The notes under the pieces are model-generated. The model ran no database searches. It worked only from the letters and a program-made list of their open reading frames with translations, and was not told the DNA's origin. The position numbers and the translations under genes were made by a program. 64,000 bases of DNA from Paenibacillus montanisoli (GTDB lineage: Bacteria > Bacillota > Bacilli > Paenibacillales > Paenibacillaceae): NCBI RefSeq assembly GCF_003268025.1, contig NZ_QLUW01000006.1, positions 248,001 to 312,000 on the forward strand, in the 5' to 3' direction. Positions 14,748-23,293 of this stretch are shown one piece after another. Numbering within the stretch: the first letter of the stretch is position 1; each line of letters starts with the position of its first letter.

Positions 14748-15668
14748 ATGATAATCGCGCTTTTGAAAAAGCTAATGCGGGAACAGCGGGGCAGCACGGT
14801 TGTGCTGATCGGATTCGGACTGACGATGCTGCTTACCGTTACCGGGCTGGTTGTCGACGGCAGCACGCTGTACGCCGAGAAGAGCCAGCTGCAGAAGGCT
14901 GCGAATGCAGCTGCGCTATCGGGGGCGCAAGAACTGACGGCCGGGCAAACCAATGTCGAGGCCATAGTGAATGATATTTTGCTTCAGAATGATGAGCAAG
15001 GCAGTCTAGCTGGAACGGATGTATTGCTGAAGTCGAGCGTTCAAGTCAATCTGCAGAGGGAAGTTCCGCTGAGTTTCGGTAAACTGCTCGGCAAGAAGAG
15101 CGTCCTCGTGAGCGCGAAGGCTAAAGCGCAGATCATGCCGATGACGGCCGCCGCGGGAGCGGCTCCGCTTGGGATCGACGAGTCGATCCAGCTGGAATTC
15201 TATAAGCCCTATAAGCTTAAAGTGGACAGCTCAGGCGTAGAAACCGGATATTTTGGCATATTGGCGCTTGGCGGCACAGGCGCAAGTACCTATGAGAACA
15301 ACCTTAAGTACGGTTACCAGGATAATATTGAGATCGGCGATATTATCGAAACGCAAACCGGTAACGTTGCGGGAAAAACGAGGGAGGGCGTACAGCTTCG
15401 AATAGATTCCGATCCGTATACTCCCGGAGATTACTCGCACCGCGACTCTCCCCGGATCATCCTCATTCCCGTTTATAAGCCCTATGAGCATGACTCCAAT
15501 CAACTAAAATCCATCAAAGTAACGGGCTTCGCCTACTTCTACATTTCCGAACCGATGTCCAGCAACGATACATCGATTACCGGCATGTTCATCGAACGGA
15601 CCGGCACGGGCTATGCCGCACCGGGTGCGGTAACCAAAGGCGCTTATGTCATTAAGCTCGTGAAATAA
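14748..15668 (+). CDS. TadG-like protein (TadE/G-like N-terminal domain)
   Basis: About 306 residues. The N-terminus (REQRGSTVVLIGFGLTMLLTVTGLVVDGSTLYAEKSQLQKAAN) has the TadE/TadG-like anchor followed by the conserved A/D-rich stretch ANAAALSGAQELTAG. The remainder is a large extracellular domain with no von Willebrand motif seen. TadG-type proteins are minor pilus components or anchors. Start ATG 14748 or GTG 14742; both follow AATAGGA. Confidence 0.82.
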   Translation: MIIALLKKLMREQRGSTVVLIGFGLTMLLTVTGLVVDGSTLYAEKSQLQKAANAAALSGAQELTAGQTNVEAIVNDILLQNDEQGSLAGTDVLLKSSVQVNLQREVPLSFGKLLGKKSVLVSAKAKAQIMPMTAAAGAAPLGIDESIQLEFYKPYKLKVDSSGVETGYFGILALGGTGASTYENNLKYGYQDNIEIGDIIETQTGNVAGKTREGVQLRIDSDPYTPGDYSHRDSPRIILIPVYKPYEHDSNQLKSIKVTGFAYFYISEPMSSNDTSITGMFIERTGTGYAAPGAVTKGAYVIKLVK

Positions 15669-15703
15669 CTCCATACTTTTTGCTTGAGGACAGGTGACAC
15701 CAG

Positions 15704-16420
15704 ATGAGATCAAAGCTCGTACTAATCGCTGCCCTGCTGATGGGGATCGTGACGACGGTGCTGTTCTTCAATTACATGAAGCAGTACAAGGAAGTGCCCG
15801 CCGCGAAGGAGAGCCTCGTAAGAGTCGTTGCGGTTAAGCAGGACATTAAGAAGAACACGAAGCTGACCGCAGGCATGCTGCAAATCGTTCAAGTACCGGC
15901 ATCTGCCGTTCATGCCAAGACGCTTCGCAATCAGGCGGATGCCGAAGGCAAAATATCGGCCTCCGATCTCGCCGCAGGCGAGATGCTGCTGGCCAACCAC
16001 CTAAAGGATCAAGAGGAAGAGGCGCAATTCGTCAGCAAAAAGGTGAGGGACGGATACCGCGCCGTCTCAATCGGGGTCAACATCGTTCAGTCGGTGTCGA
16101 ACCTGATCGAACCGGGCGATTACGTCGACGTCGTCTATACGAGAGTGGACGAAACGAAGCTGGATGCAACGAATAAGGACAAACCGAAGCCCTACATTTC
16201 AACCGTTCTGCTCGAGAATGCTCATGTTCTTGCGATCGGCAGAAGAATGGTCGAAGCCGCTGCGGATACCCCTTATGCGGAATATGCGCAGGTGACGTTG
16301 GAATTAAAGCCCGAAGACGGCGTGAAGGTCATTAACGCCGACGAAAATCCGGACTGGACCGTCAGCTTGATGCTGAACAGCCGGATCGTCAAGGATCAGA
16401 CGAGCACGGAGAAGAAATAG
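15704..16420 (+). CDS. cpaB: Flp pilus assembly protein CpaB/RcpC
   Basis: A 238-residue CpaB protein. One N-terminal membrane segment (residues 4-23), then a SAF domain (RVVAVKQDIKKNTKLTAGMLQIVQVP) and the CpaB core (GYRAVSIGVNIVQSVSNLIEPGDYVDVVYTR). In diderms the homologue helps the secretin; here no secretin is encoded, so it probably acts at the monoderm cell wall side. Ribosome binding site GGACAGGTGA. Confidence 0.93.
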   Translation: MRSKLVLIAALLMGIVTTVLFFNYMKQYKEVPAAKESLVRVVAVKQDIKKNTKLTAGMLQIVQVPASAVHAKTLRNQADAEGKISASDLAAGEMLLANHLKDQEEEAQFVSKKVRDGYRAVSIGVNIVQSVSNLIEPGDYVDVVYTRVDETKLDATNKDKPKPYISTVLLENAHVLAIGRRMVEAAADTPYAEYAQVTLELKPEDGVKVINADENPDWTVSLMLNSRIVKDQTSTEKK

Positions 16421-16445
16421 GCAATAGGCACGGGAGGAACAAGCG

Positions 16446-17294
16446 ATGAACCAAGAAGATACGGGCAGTGTCTTGCAGCCGGGCGCCAAGCGGGGCGAAA
16501 TGATCGCGGTTTGCAGCGGGAAAGGCGGTATCGGGAGAACCGTCCTGGCCGCCAATCTTGCGGTTGCGTTAACCAAGAAGAACATTCAGATCGGGCTGCT
16601 CGACGGAAACTTTCAGTTCGGAGATATTGCGCTTTCGCTGGACCTTCATCCGACTTGCACGATTAAGGACGTCGCCGAAGGGATCGCGGACATGGATCGC
16701 TACACCTTCGCCAATTACCTCATTCACCACAGCAGCGGGGTGAAGGTGCTGGCTGCGCCGGATAGGCCCGAATTCGCTGACTTGATTACCCCCGTTGTCA
16801 TCGACCGCGCCGTTGATTTGCTGCTGGCGCAGCACGATTATCTCATCGTGGATACCGGGGTCGGACTGCAGGAGAAAACGATTCAATTCATTGAGAAGGC
16901 GGATCAGATTTTCCTGCTGACAACGCCGGAAATGGCTGCAATCAAGAGCACCAAGCTGATGCTTGAGACGCTTGAGCTGCTTGGCCACAGGGATAAAACG
17001 CAGCTTGTCATCAACCGTTCCACGATGGAAAGCGTCATTAAAGCTTCGGATGTGTCGGAAATACTGGGCTTTGAAACGCCCTTGTACATCCCGAGCGAGC
17101 CGCAGCTCGTTGCGCAGTCTTTGAATGTCGGTATTCCTTTTGTTGCGAACCACGCCAAGACGGACATTTCCAAGGCAGTGTTCAAGCTGGCGGAACAACT
17201 GGTCTCCCGCCGGGAAATTTCATTGTTTAAGCCAGCCAAACAAGGGTCCTTCTTCCAACAGTTATTCCATAAAACGCCGAAAACGACGACTTAG
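16446..17294 (+). CDS. cpaE: CpaE/TadZ-like ParA/MinD-family protein with altered P-loop
   Basis: A 282-residue MinD/ParA-fold protein. TadZ/CpaE proteins place the Tad machine in the cell. The deviant Walker A reads SGKGGIGRT: the signature lysine K26 is present but the P-loop lysine is replaced by arginine (R31). The Walker A' region LLDGNFQFGDIALSLDL and the switch DYLIVDTGVGL are recognisable. There is no N-terminal receiver domain; a separate receiver protein is encoded at the end of the operon. The start follows GGGAGGAACAAGCG. Confidence 0.9.
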   Translation: MNQEDTGSVLQPGAKRGEMIAVCSGKGGIGRTVLAANLAVALTKKNIQIGLLDGNFQFGDIALSLDLHPTCTIKDVAEGIADMDRYTFANYLIHHSSGVKVLAAPDRPEFADLITPVVIDRAVDLLLAQHDYLIVDTGVGLQEKTIQFIEKADQIFLLTTPEMAAIKSTKLMLETLELLGHRDKTQLVINRSTMESVIKASDVSEILGFETPLYIPSEPQLVAQSLNVGIPFVANHAKTDISKAVFKLAEQLVSRREISLFKPAKQGSFFQQLFHKTPKTTT

Positions 17295-17317
17295 CTCTTC
17301 TGAGGAGGATGCACAAC

Positions 17318-18742
17318 ATGAGTCTTCTCGATAAAGTTCAAGCCAAAGCCGCGCTTCTGGGCGCAGACGCCGCGGCGGCCGACGAAACGGCTGCCGCCGC
17401 TGAATCGAGCAAGCCGGCGAAGAAGGATTTGCTGACAACCTTCCGCCAAGTCCGGGGAACGGACCCGCGCCCGAAGGAACAGGCGGGGCAAATCTCCAAG
17501 CATCAGGAGCTTAAGAACAAGCTGCACAAGCAGATTTTGCATGACTTGAAAGATGATGATGTCGATGCCATCCTGCCGAAGATCGATGCGATGGCCATTC
17601 AAATGATCTCCGAGGATGAAGGCTTTCGGGGAAAAGTAGACCGGAAGAAGGTGGTCGACGAAATCATCCATGACTTGACCGGCTTCGGTCCGATCAATCC
17701 GCTGCTGCTCGATCCCGAGGTCACGGAGGTCATGGTGAACGGCCCTAATCAGGTGTACGTGGAGCGAAACGGCAAAATCGAGCTCTCCTACGTGCAGTTT
17801 CGTGACGACGAGCACGTCATGCATATCATCGAGAAGATCGTCTCGCCTATCGGCCGCCGCGTGGATGAGAGCAGCCCGATGGTTGATGCCCGGCTTCCCG
17901 ACGGCTCCCGCGTGAACGTCATCATTCCGCCTCTGGCACTAGTCGGGCCTACGATCACGATCCGAAAGTTTTCCAAAGATCCGTATACGATCGAGAATTT
18001 GATCAACTTCGGCACGGTCACGCGAGATATGGCGATTTTTCTCGATGCCTGCGTAAAGGCGAGGCTGAATATTTTCGTCAGCGGGGGCACGGGATCGGGG
18101 AAGACGACTACGCTGAACGTCCTGTCCTCGTTCATTCCGGCCGACGAGCGTATCGTGACGATAGAGGATGCGGCGGAGCTTCAGCTTAGCCAGGAGCACG
18201 TCGTGTCGCTGGAGTCTCGTCCGCCTAATATCGAGGGTAAAGGGGCGATTACGATTCGGGATCTCGTGCGCAACTCGCTGCGGATGCGTCCCGAGCGGAT
18301 CGTGATTGGGGAGGTGCGCGGCGGCGAGGCGCTCGACATGCTGCAGGCCATGAATACCGGTCACGACGGCTCGCTTGCGACAGGCCACTCCAATAGTCCT
18401 AGGGATATGATCGCTAGACTTGAGACGCTTGTGCTCATGGGCGGAATCGAGCTGCCGGTCAAGGCGATCCGCGAGCAGATCGCGGGTGCGGTCGATCTCA
18501 TTATCCAGCAATCCCGTCTCAAGGACGGCTCCCGTAAAATCACGAATATTACCGAGGTGCTCGGCATGGAAGGCGACATCATCGTCCTGCAGGATATTTT
18601 CACGTATAGACAGATCGGCGTGGATGCGAACGGCAAGATTATCGGCAAGCTGGTGCCGACCGGCGTACGTCCGAAGTTCTACGAAAGGCTGGAAACCTCG
18701 GGCATCCATATCCCGGCATCCGTGTTTATAGAAGAGGAGTGA
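17318..18742 (+). CDS. cpaF: Tad secretion ATPase CpaF/TadA
   Basis: A 474-residue hexameric ATPase of the VirB11/TadA type that powers Flp pilus assembly. Motifs: [20 protein letters not shown], the Walker [24 protein letters not shown] (Asp box), [25 protein letters not shown] (Walker B with intact Glu) and [15 protein letters not shown] (His box). All catalytic motifs are intact. ATG 17318 is nine bases after GAGGAGG; the ATG at 17309 is too close to that site. Confidence 0.96.
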   Translation: MSLLDKVQAKAALLGADAAAADETAAAAESSKPAKKDLLTTFRQVRGTDPRPKEQAGQISKHQELKNKLHKQILHDLKDDDVDAILPKIDAMAIQMISEDEGFRGKVDRKKVVDEIIHDLTGFGPINPLLLDPEVTEVMVNGPNQVYVERNGKIELSYVQFRDDEHVMHIIEKIVSPIGRRVDESSPMVDARLPDGSRVNVIIPPLALVGPTITIRKFSKDPYTIENLINFGTVTRDMAIFLDACVKARLNIFVSGGTGSGKTTTLNVLSSFIPADERIVTIEDAAELQLSQEHVVSLESRPPNIEGKGAITIRDLVRNSLRMRPERIVIGEVRGGEALDMLQAMNTGHDGSLATGHSNSPRDMIARLETLVLMGGIELPVKAIREQIAGAVDLIIQQSRLKDGSRKITNITEVLGMEGDIIVLQDIFTYRQIGVDANGKIIGKLVPTGVRPKFYERLETSGIHIPASVFIEEE

Positions 18743-18746
18743 AGTC

Positions 18747-19709
18747 ATGCTTTGGATTCTCCTGGGCATGTTCGCGCTTAGCAGCTTTCTGTTTTTTTGC
18801 GCGCTGCTGCAGCAGCTGTTTATGTCCAACAGCCGCATGGACAAGCGGATGAAGCGCTTCTTGGAGCTGAACGACAAGAAGAAGCTGAGCCGGAAGAAGT
18901 TCAACCTTCTCGTCTCGCTGCAGCTGTACAAAACAACGGTGCGAGACCGCGTGTTAACGAAGCAGAAGGGCAAAAGACTGGAAACGATGCTGAATCTTGC
19001 AGGTGTTCCGCTCAAACCTGAAGAGTTTATTATTTTCCGATGGATGAGCACGGCGGTCGTCGGCGGGTTGTTTTATTTGCTGTTTGGCCAAGCGCTGTTT
19101 CTGTTAGTCGGCGCGTCTGCCGGCTTCATGCTGCCGCGTCTATGGATCGGGCGCAAGCGGAAAAAGCGGCTCGCCGAATTCAATGATGGTCTGCTCGATA
19201 TGCTGACCACGGTAATCGGCTCTCTCCGCGCAGGCTTCAGCTTCTCGCAGGCATTAAAGACGGTCTGCGACGAGTCGGAAGGCGTCGTGCGGGACGAAAC
19301 GGAGATTGTGCTGAAGGACATGCAGTACGGGACGAGCATGGAGGATGCGCTGAACGAATGGAAGGATCGGATTCCAAGCGAGGATTTGGATCTCATGATT
19401 CAGGCCATTCTCATTCAGCGCCAAATCGGCGGTAACCTGGCAGTCATTCTCGAAACGATCGTGCAGACCATCCGCGACCGCAGCCAAATTCAACGCCAGA
19501 TCACGACTCTTACGGCACAAGGGCGGATGTCAGGGGTGGTCATCGGCTTGCTGCCGTTCGTCCTAGGACTCTTGTTGTACATGATCGAGCCTAGCTATAT
19601 CGGTTCCTTATTTCATCACACCATCGGCATTGCGATGGTGTGCGCGGGGCTGATTTCCGGCAGCATCGGATTGTTTTTCATACGCAAAATTACGACGATC
19701 GAGGTGTAA
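18747..19709 (+). CDS. tadB: Tad inner-membrane platform protein TadB
   Basis: A 320-residue T2SSF-domain protein with an N-terminal membrane helix, a basic cytoplasmic segment, two central helices and the F domain (FNDGLLDMLTTVIGSLRAGFSFSQAL to RQIGGNLAVILETIVQTIRDR), then two C-terminal helices. TadB and TadC form the membrane platform on which CpaF acts. It begins four bases after cpaF. Confidence 0.93.
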   Translation: MLWILLGMFALSSFLFFCALLQQLFMSNSRMDKRMKRFLELNDKKKLSRKKFNLLVSLQLYKTTVRDRVLTKQKGKRLETMLNLAGVPLKPEEFIIFRWMSTAVVGGLFYLLFGQALFLLVGASAGFMLPRLWIGRKRKKRLAEFNDGLLDMLTTVIGSLRAGFSFSQALKTVCDESEGVVRDETEIVLKDMQYGTSMEDALNEWKDRIPSEDLDLMIQAILIQRQIGGNLAVILETIVQTIRDRSQIQRQITTLTAQGRMSGVVIGLLPFVLGLLLYMIEPSYIGSLFHHTIGIAMVCAGLISGSIGLFFIRKITTIEV

Positions 19710-19712
19710 GGA

Positions 19713-20639
19713 GTGCTATACGCGGCATTTTGCATGACGGTCACATTGACGATCTACGCCCTCTTCGTGCTTCGGGACGAAAGGAAGAAGCTGCTGAAGC
19801 GAAGGCTGTCGCACATCACCGGGCATGTGTCCGATGCTGGGACGGCGGTCATGCTTCCGGCTGAGAGAGAAGCCACCTTCCTGAGCCGTACGCTGCTGCC
19901 CGTGTGGAGAGAGCTTCGGCGCGGGTTCAGCCGGACGCTGGAAGAGCGCAAGTTAGCACGGCTTGAGCTGAGATTGCTGCAGGCCGGCAGACCGTTTGGC
20001 ATGTCACCGGTCGATTACCGGATGCTGCAGCTTACGCTTATACTCGCGATGCCGGGGATCGCCGGTTTCTATGGATTTCTACTGAACATGAATAACGGCG
20101 TAATCATGCTCTTCGCATTTGCCGGCCTGCTCATCGCCATCGTGCTTCCGGACTACTATTTAAGCTTGAAGGCAAAGAGCCGCAGCAAATTCGCGCTCCG
20201 GGAGCTGCCGGATGTCTTAGACCTGTTGACCGTCAGCCTGGAAGCGGGCCTTGGCTTCGATGCGGCGCTGACGAAGCTGATTTCCAAGAAAAATGGAGTG
20301 CTGGCCGAGGAATTTAGGCACTGCCTGGAGGAAATCCGGCTCGGCCGGACAAGGCGCGAAGCGCTTTCGGGCGTGAAGGAGAGGCTCCTGTTAGACGAAA
20401 TCAAAGTGCTGATCAGCAGCATTCTGCAAGCGGAGAAGCTGGGGATCGGGATGGTACAGGTACTCCGGATTCAGTCCCACGAGGTGCGCCAGCAACGCAA
20501 GCAGCGCGCGGAAGAGGAAGCGATGAAAGCGCCGATCAAAATGCTGTTTCCGCTTGTGCTGTTTATCTTCCCTAGCTTGTTTATCGTCCTTCTAGGCCCG
20601 GTCGCCATTCAATTTATCGAGACATTTTCTAAAAAATAG
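19713..20639 (+). CDS. tadC: Tad inner-membrane platform protein TadC
   Basis: A 308-residue paralogue of TadB with the same T2SSF domain (LPDVLDLLTVSLEAGLGFDAALTK to AEKLGIGMVQVLRIQSHEVRQQR) and three to four membrane helices. It starts at a GTG, six to seven bases after GAGGTG, just past the tadB stop. Confidence 0.93.
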   Translation: MLYAAFCMTVTLTIYALFVLRDERKKLLKRRLSHITGHVSDAGTAVMLPAEREATFLSRTLLPVWRELRRGFSRTLEERKLARLELRLLQAGRPFGMSPVDYRMLQLTLILAMPGIAGFYGFLLNMNNGVIMLFAFAGLLIAIVLPDYYLSLKAKSRSKFALRELPDVLDLLTVSLEAGLGFDAALTKLISKKNGVLAEEFRHCLEEIRLGRTRREALSGVKERLLLDEIKVLISSILQAEKLGIGMVQVLRIQSHEVRQQRKQRAEEEAMKAPIKMLFPLVLFIFPSLFIVLLGPVAIQFIETFSKK

Positions 20640-20660
20640 CCTGAAAGGAGGGAGGCCCAT

Positions 20661-22304
20661 ATGCGAATCGGCGAACTTCTGGTGATGAACGGTTTGATTA
20701 CGGAGCAGCAGCTTGGGCTTGCGCTCGAAGAGCAGCGAAGCAGTTCGTCAAAGCTTGGGGAAATCTTGGTTTCCAATCAGGTGATCAGCGAGCGGCAGCT
20801 CGTGGAGGCGCTAGAGTTTCAGCTAGGCGTGCCCGTCGTCATGATGGCGGAGATGCCATTCGATCCTGCCGTTGTCCATTTGATTCCGGAGACGATTGCC
20901 CGCAAGCATCAGGTGCTGTCGGTGGGCAGGGACGGGGGAAGGATTCGGGTGGCGATGCAAGATCCGCTCGATCATGAGGCGGTCAAGCAAATCCAAATGG
21001 TTTCCGGGCTTCAAGTGCTGCCCATGCTGGCGACCCGTGCGGAAATTACCGAGTCGATCATTCGTTTTTACGGAACGGATGAATCGACGGAAGCATGGAA
21101 CGAGCTTCTTAAGGCGGCGATCGCAAGCAAGGCGTCCGGCATCGATTTGGAAGCGTCCGAGCACGGTTTGACCGTACGATTCCGAATCGGCGAGTCGATC
21201 CATGAGCACGGCCGGATTACGAAAGCCAAGCAGCAGCTCTTGGTCGAACGAATAAAACGGCTGGCAGGGATGCCGATTGACCGATCGCCGCTGCCTCAAA
21301 CCGGCCGGTATGAGACGATCGTCGACCATACGCCGCTTGCGGTTAGAGCTTCTTCGCTGCCCACGCTTTACGGAGAAAGCTTTTATTTGGCAATATCGGA
21401 CCCGTATTCACCGCCGTTGAAGCTGCATGAGCTTGATTTTGTCGAGCGCGACCTTAAGGAGCTGGAGCAGGCTCTTCAGCAAACAGGGGGGATTGTCATC
21501 GTAGCGGGACCTCCGGGATCAGGCAAAACGGCGGTTTCGCAAGCCATGATCGACCATAAACGGCCGGCCCACCGTAAAATCATTACGCTGGAAAGTCCGA
21601 TCGCCAAAGTAATACCCGGCATTACCCAGGTGGAGCTGAAAGAAGAGTCCGGCTTAACGGTCGACCGCACCTTGCGTGCAGCCCTGCGCCATAAGCCCGA
21701 TCTGGTGTGGATTGACGGCCTGACGGATGCGGCTTCCGTTGCAACGGCTCTATCTGCGGCACGGTTCGGCCCCTCCATCATCGGTACGATGACCGCCAAA
21801 CATGCCTTTGATTCCTTAGGCAGGTTAATGGCTGTCGTCTGCGATAAGGAGCTTCTTGCTTCGTCGCTGCACTGCATTGTTGCCCAGCGGCTTGTGCGCC
21901 GAGTTTGCAAACAATGCGCGCAGTCCGTACCCGCGAGCGACGAGGAAATGCGCCAGCTGGAAGCGGCAGGTCTCGTTAATGCCGACTCGGCCAAGAGCTC
22001 ATCCAAAGGGACGATCGGGAATTTCAGGTCTTTTATTTTTACGCAGATGAGCGGAAAACCGGCGGTGTTCCGGGGAAGCGGTTGCCGGGCTTGCGGCGAA
22101 ACCGGATATCAAGGGGTTGTTGCTATTCAGGAAGTGTTGACGATCGATGACGCGATCAAGGAACGAATTGCTAGCGGCAAGCCGATTGCGGACATTCAGA
22201 AGCAGGCGGCCCAGAACGGCCATAAGGAGCTGCTTTACAACGGTTTGCTTAAAGCCAGGGAAGGGCTCACGACTGTTGAGGAAGCGCTTAAGGTGTTGAA
22301 ATAA
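20661..22304 (+). CDS. MshEN-domain GspE/PilB-like protein with degenerate ATPase motifs
   Basis: A 547-residue protein built like PilB/GspE. Residues 2-25 and 31-54 are two 24-residue MshEN motifs with a five-residue spacer, the layout that binds c-di-GMP in MshE. In motif 1 R2, G4, G11, L18, L22 and Q25 are kept; in motif 2 K31 replaces Arg and Q40 replaces Gly. Residues 147-420 are the secretion-ATPase fold. Walker A (GPPGSGKT, 283-290) is intact. The Asp box reads TLESPIA instead of TIEDPVE, Walker B reads IDGLTD instead of VGEIRD (G353 in place of the catalytic Glu), and the His box reads TMTAKH instead of TLHTND. The four zinc cysteines (416, 419, 475, 478) remain. It may bind ATP but hydrolyse poorly. 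It sits 21 bases after tadC, in the same operon as an intact CpaF. Confidence 0.88.
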   Translation: MRIGELLVMNGLITEQQLGLALEEQRSSSSKLGEILVSNQVISERQLVEALEFQLGVPVVMMAEMPFDPAVVHLIPETIARKHQVLSVGRDGGRIRVAMQDPLDHEAVKQIQMVSGLQVLPMLATRAEITESIIRFYGTDESTEAWNELLKAAIASKASGIDLEASEHGLTVRFRIGESIHEHGRITKAKQQLLVERIKRLAGMPIDRSPLPQTGRYETIVDHTPLAVRASSLPTLYGESFYLAISDPYSPPLKLHELDFVERDLKELEQALQQTGGIVIVAGPPGSGKTAVSQAMIDHKRPAHRKIITLESPIAKVIPGITQVELKEESGLTVDRTLRAALRHKPDLVWIDGLTDAASVATALSAARFGPSIIGTMTAKHAFDSLGRLMAVVCDKELLASSLHCIVAQRLVRRVCKQCAQSVPASDEEMRQLEAAGLVNADSAKSSSKGTIGNFRSFIFTQMSGKPAVFRGSGCRACGETGYQGVVAIQEVLTIDDAIKERIASGKPIADIQKQAAQNGHKELLYNGLLKAREGLTTVEEALKVLK

Positions 22305-22326
22305 CAGCAATAGGGGGACAAGGGCG

Positions 22327-23262
22327 ATGGCTTACCGTTTCTTAGTCGTAGACGATACGAATTTCATGCGCAAGATGGCTTCGGAGTGCTTGCGTCAGTT
22401 TGGTTATGAAGTGGTTGGCGAGGCGGCAGACGGCAAGGAAGCGATCCGGCTTTATGATGAGCTGCGTCCGGATGTCGTGCTGATGGATTTGACTATGCCG
22501 GAAATGAACGGCGTGCAAGCGATAAAGTCGATCTTAGGCATTAATCCGGAAGCCGTCGTTCTGATTTGCACGGCGAGCAACGAGAAAGGGCTCGTACTCG
22601 AAGCGATGGATGCCGGGGCGAAGGGCTATCTAATGAAGCCGTTCAATACGAGCCGGCTGCAGGAAGTAATTCGCAAGTACGCGGAGCCTTATCTTGCCGC
22701 GAAGACGGAAACCGAGGCGGCAGTTCAGGAGGAAGAGGCTGGCGTGGAAGCGGAAGTTGAAGCGGAAGCTGAAGTTGAAGCTGTGGTTGAAGTTGAGGCT
22801 GAAGCTGAAGCTGAGGTTCCTGTTGATACGGTGACGGAAGAACACACAGAGGAGCTTGCGGATGCAGATGATGCTTCTGTCCGTGCCGCATTGGAGATCG
22901 TTGAAGAGGCAGCAGCGATGACCGCTGTCGCTTCAGCGACTTTGGAACTAGAGCCTGTGAGAGAGGAATCAGTTCCCAAGGCGGAGGAGATGCCGTCAAT
23001 TCGTCATGCAGCACCGGCAGAAAATGAAACTAGAAGGGAGAGAACAAGATTGAAGAGCTTCGTAAGCAGCATTATGTGTCAATGGCAGGAGGAGAAAGAT
23101 GGGGAAACGGTCGCTTATTCCGTCGTGTGTACGGAAAGCGAGGATAAGCTGGTGATCGAAAGAACGAGCGGGAACGCGGAAAAGCAGGTGATTCCATTCA
23201 CGCTGGAAGGCTTCCGGGAGCTGGCAGGTTGGCTTGACAATCATTTAGGCGCCCGGCAGTAG
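22327..23262 (+). CDS. CheY-like receiver protein with acidic repeat linker and unknown C-terminal domain
   Basis: A 311-residue protein. Residues 4-120 are a response-regulator receiver: acidic pocket D9/D10, phospho-acceptor D54 (LMDLTMP), T82 and K104 (KPF). Residues about 128-165 are a Glu/Val/Ala repeat encoded by repeated GAAGTTGAAGCG-like units (22735-22815), followed by an acidic linker to about 235. The last 70 residues (KSFVSSIMCQWQEEKDG to GFRELAGWLDNHLG) form a small domain I do not recognise. It has no DNA-binding domain. As CpaE here lacks the usual receiver-like N-terminus, this may be its separate signalling partner; that is inference. Confidence 0.85.
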   Translation: MAYRFLVVDDTNFMRKMASECLRQFGYEVVGEAADGKEAIRLYDELRPDVVLMDLTMPEMNGVQAIKSILGINPEAVVLICTASNEKGLVLEAMDAGAKGYLMKPFNTSRLQEVIRKYAEPYLAAKTETEAAVQEEEAGVEAEVEAEAEVEAVVEVEAEAEAEVPVDTVTEEHTEELADADDASVRAALEIVEEAAAMTAVASATLELEPVREESVPKAEEMPSIRHAAPAENETRRERTRLKSFVSSIMCQWQEEKDGETVAYSVVCTESEDKLVIERTSGNAEKQVIPFTLEGFRELAGWLDNHLGARQ

Positions 23263-23293
23263 GCTGCGCGGCGTCTGAAAATGAAGAGAGAGG

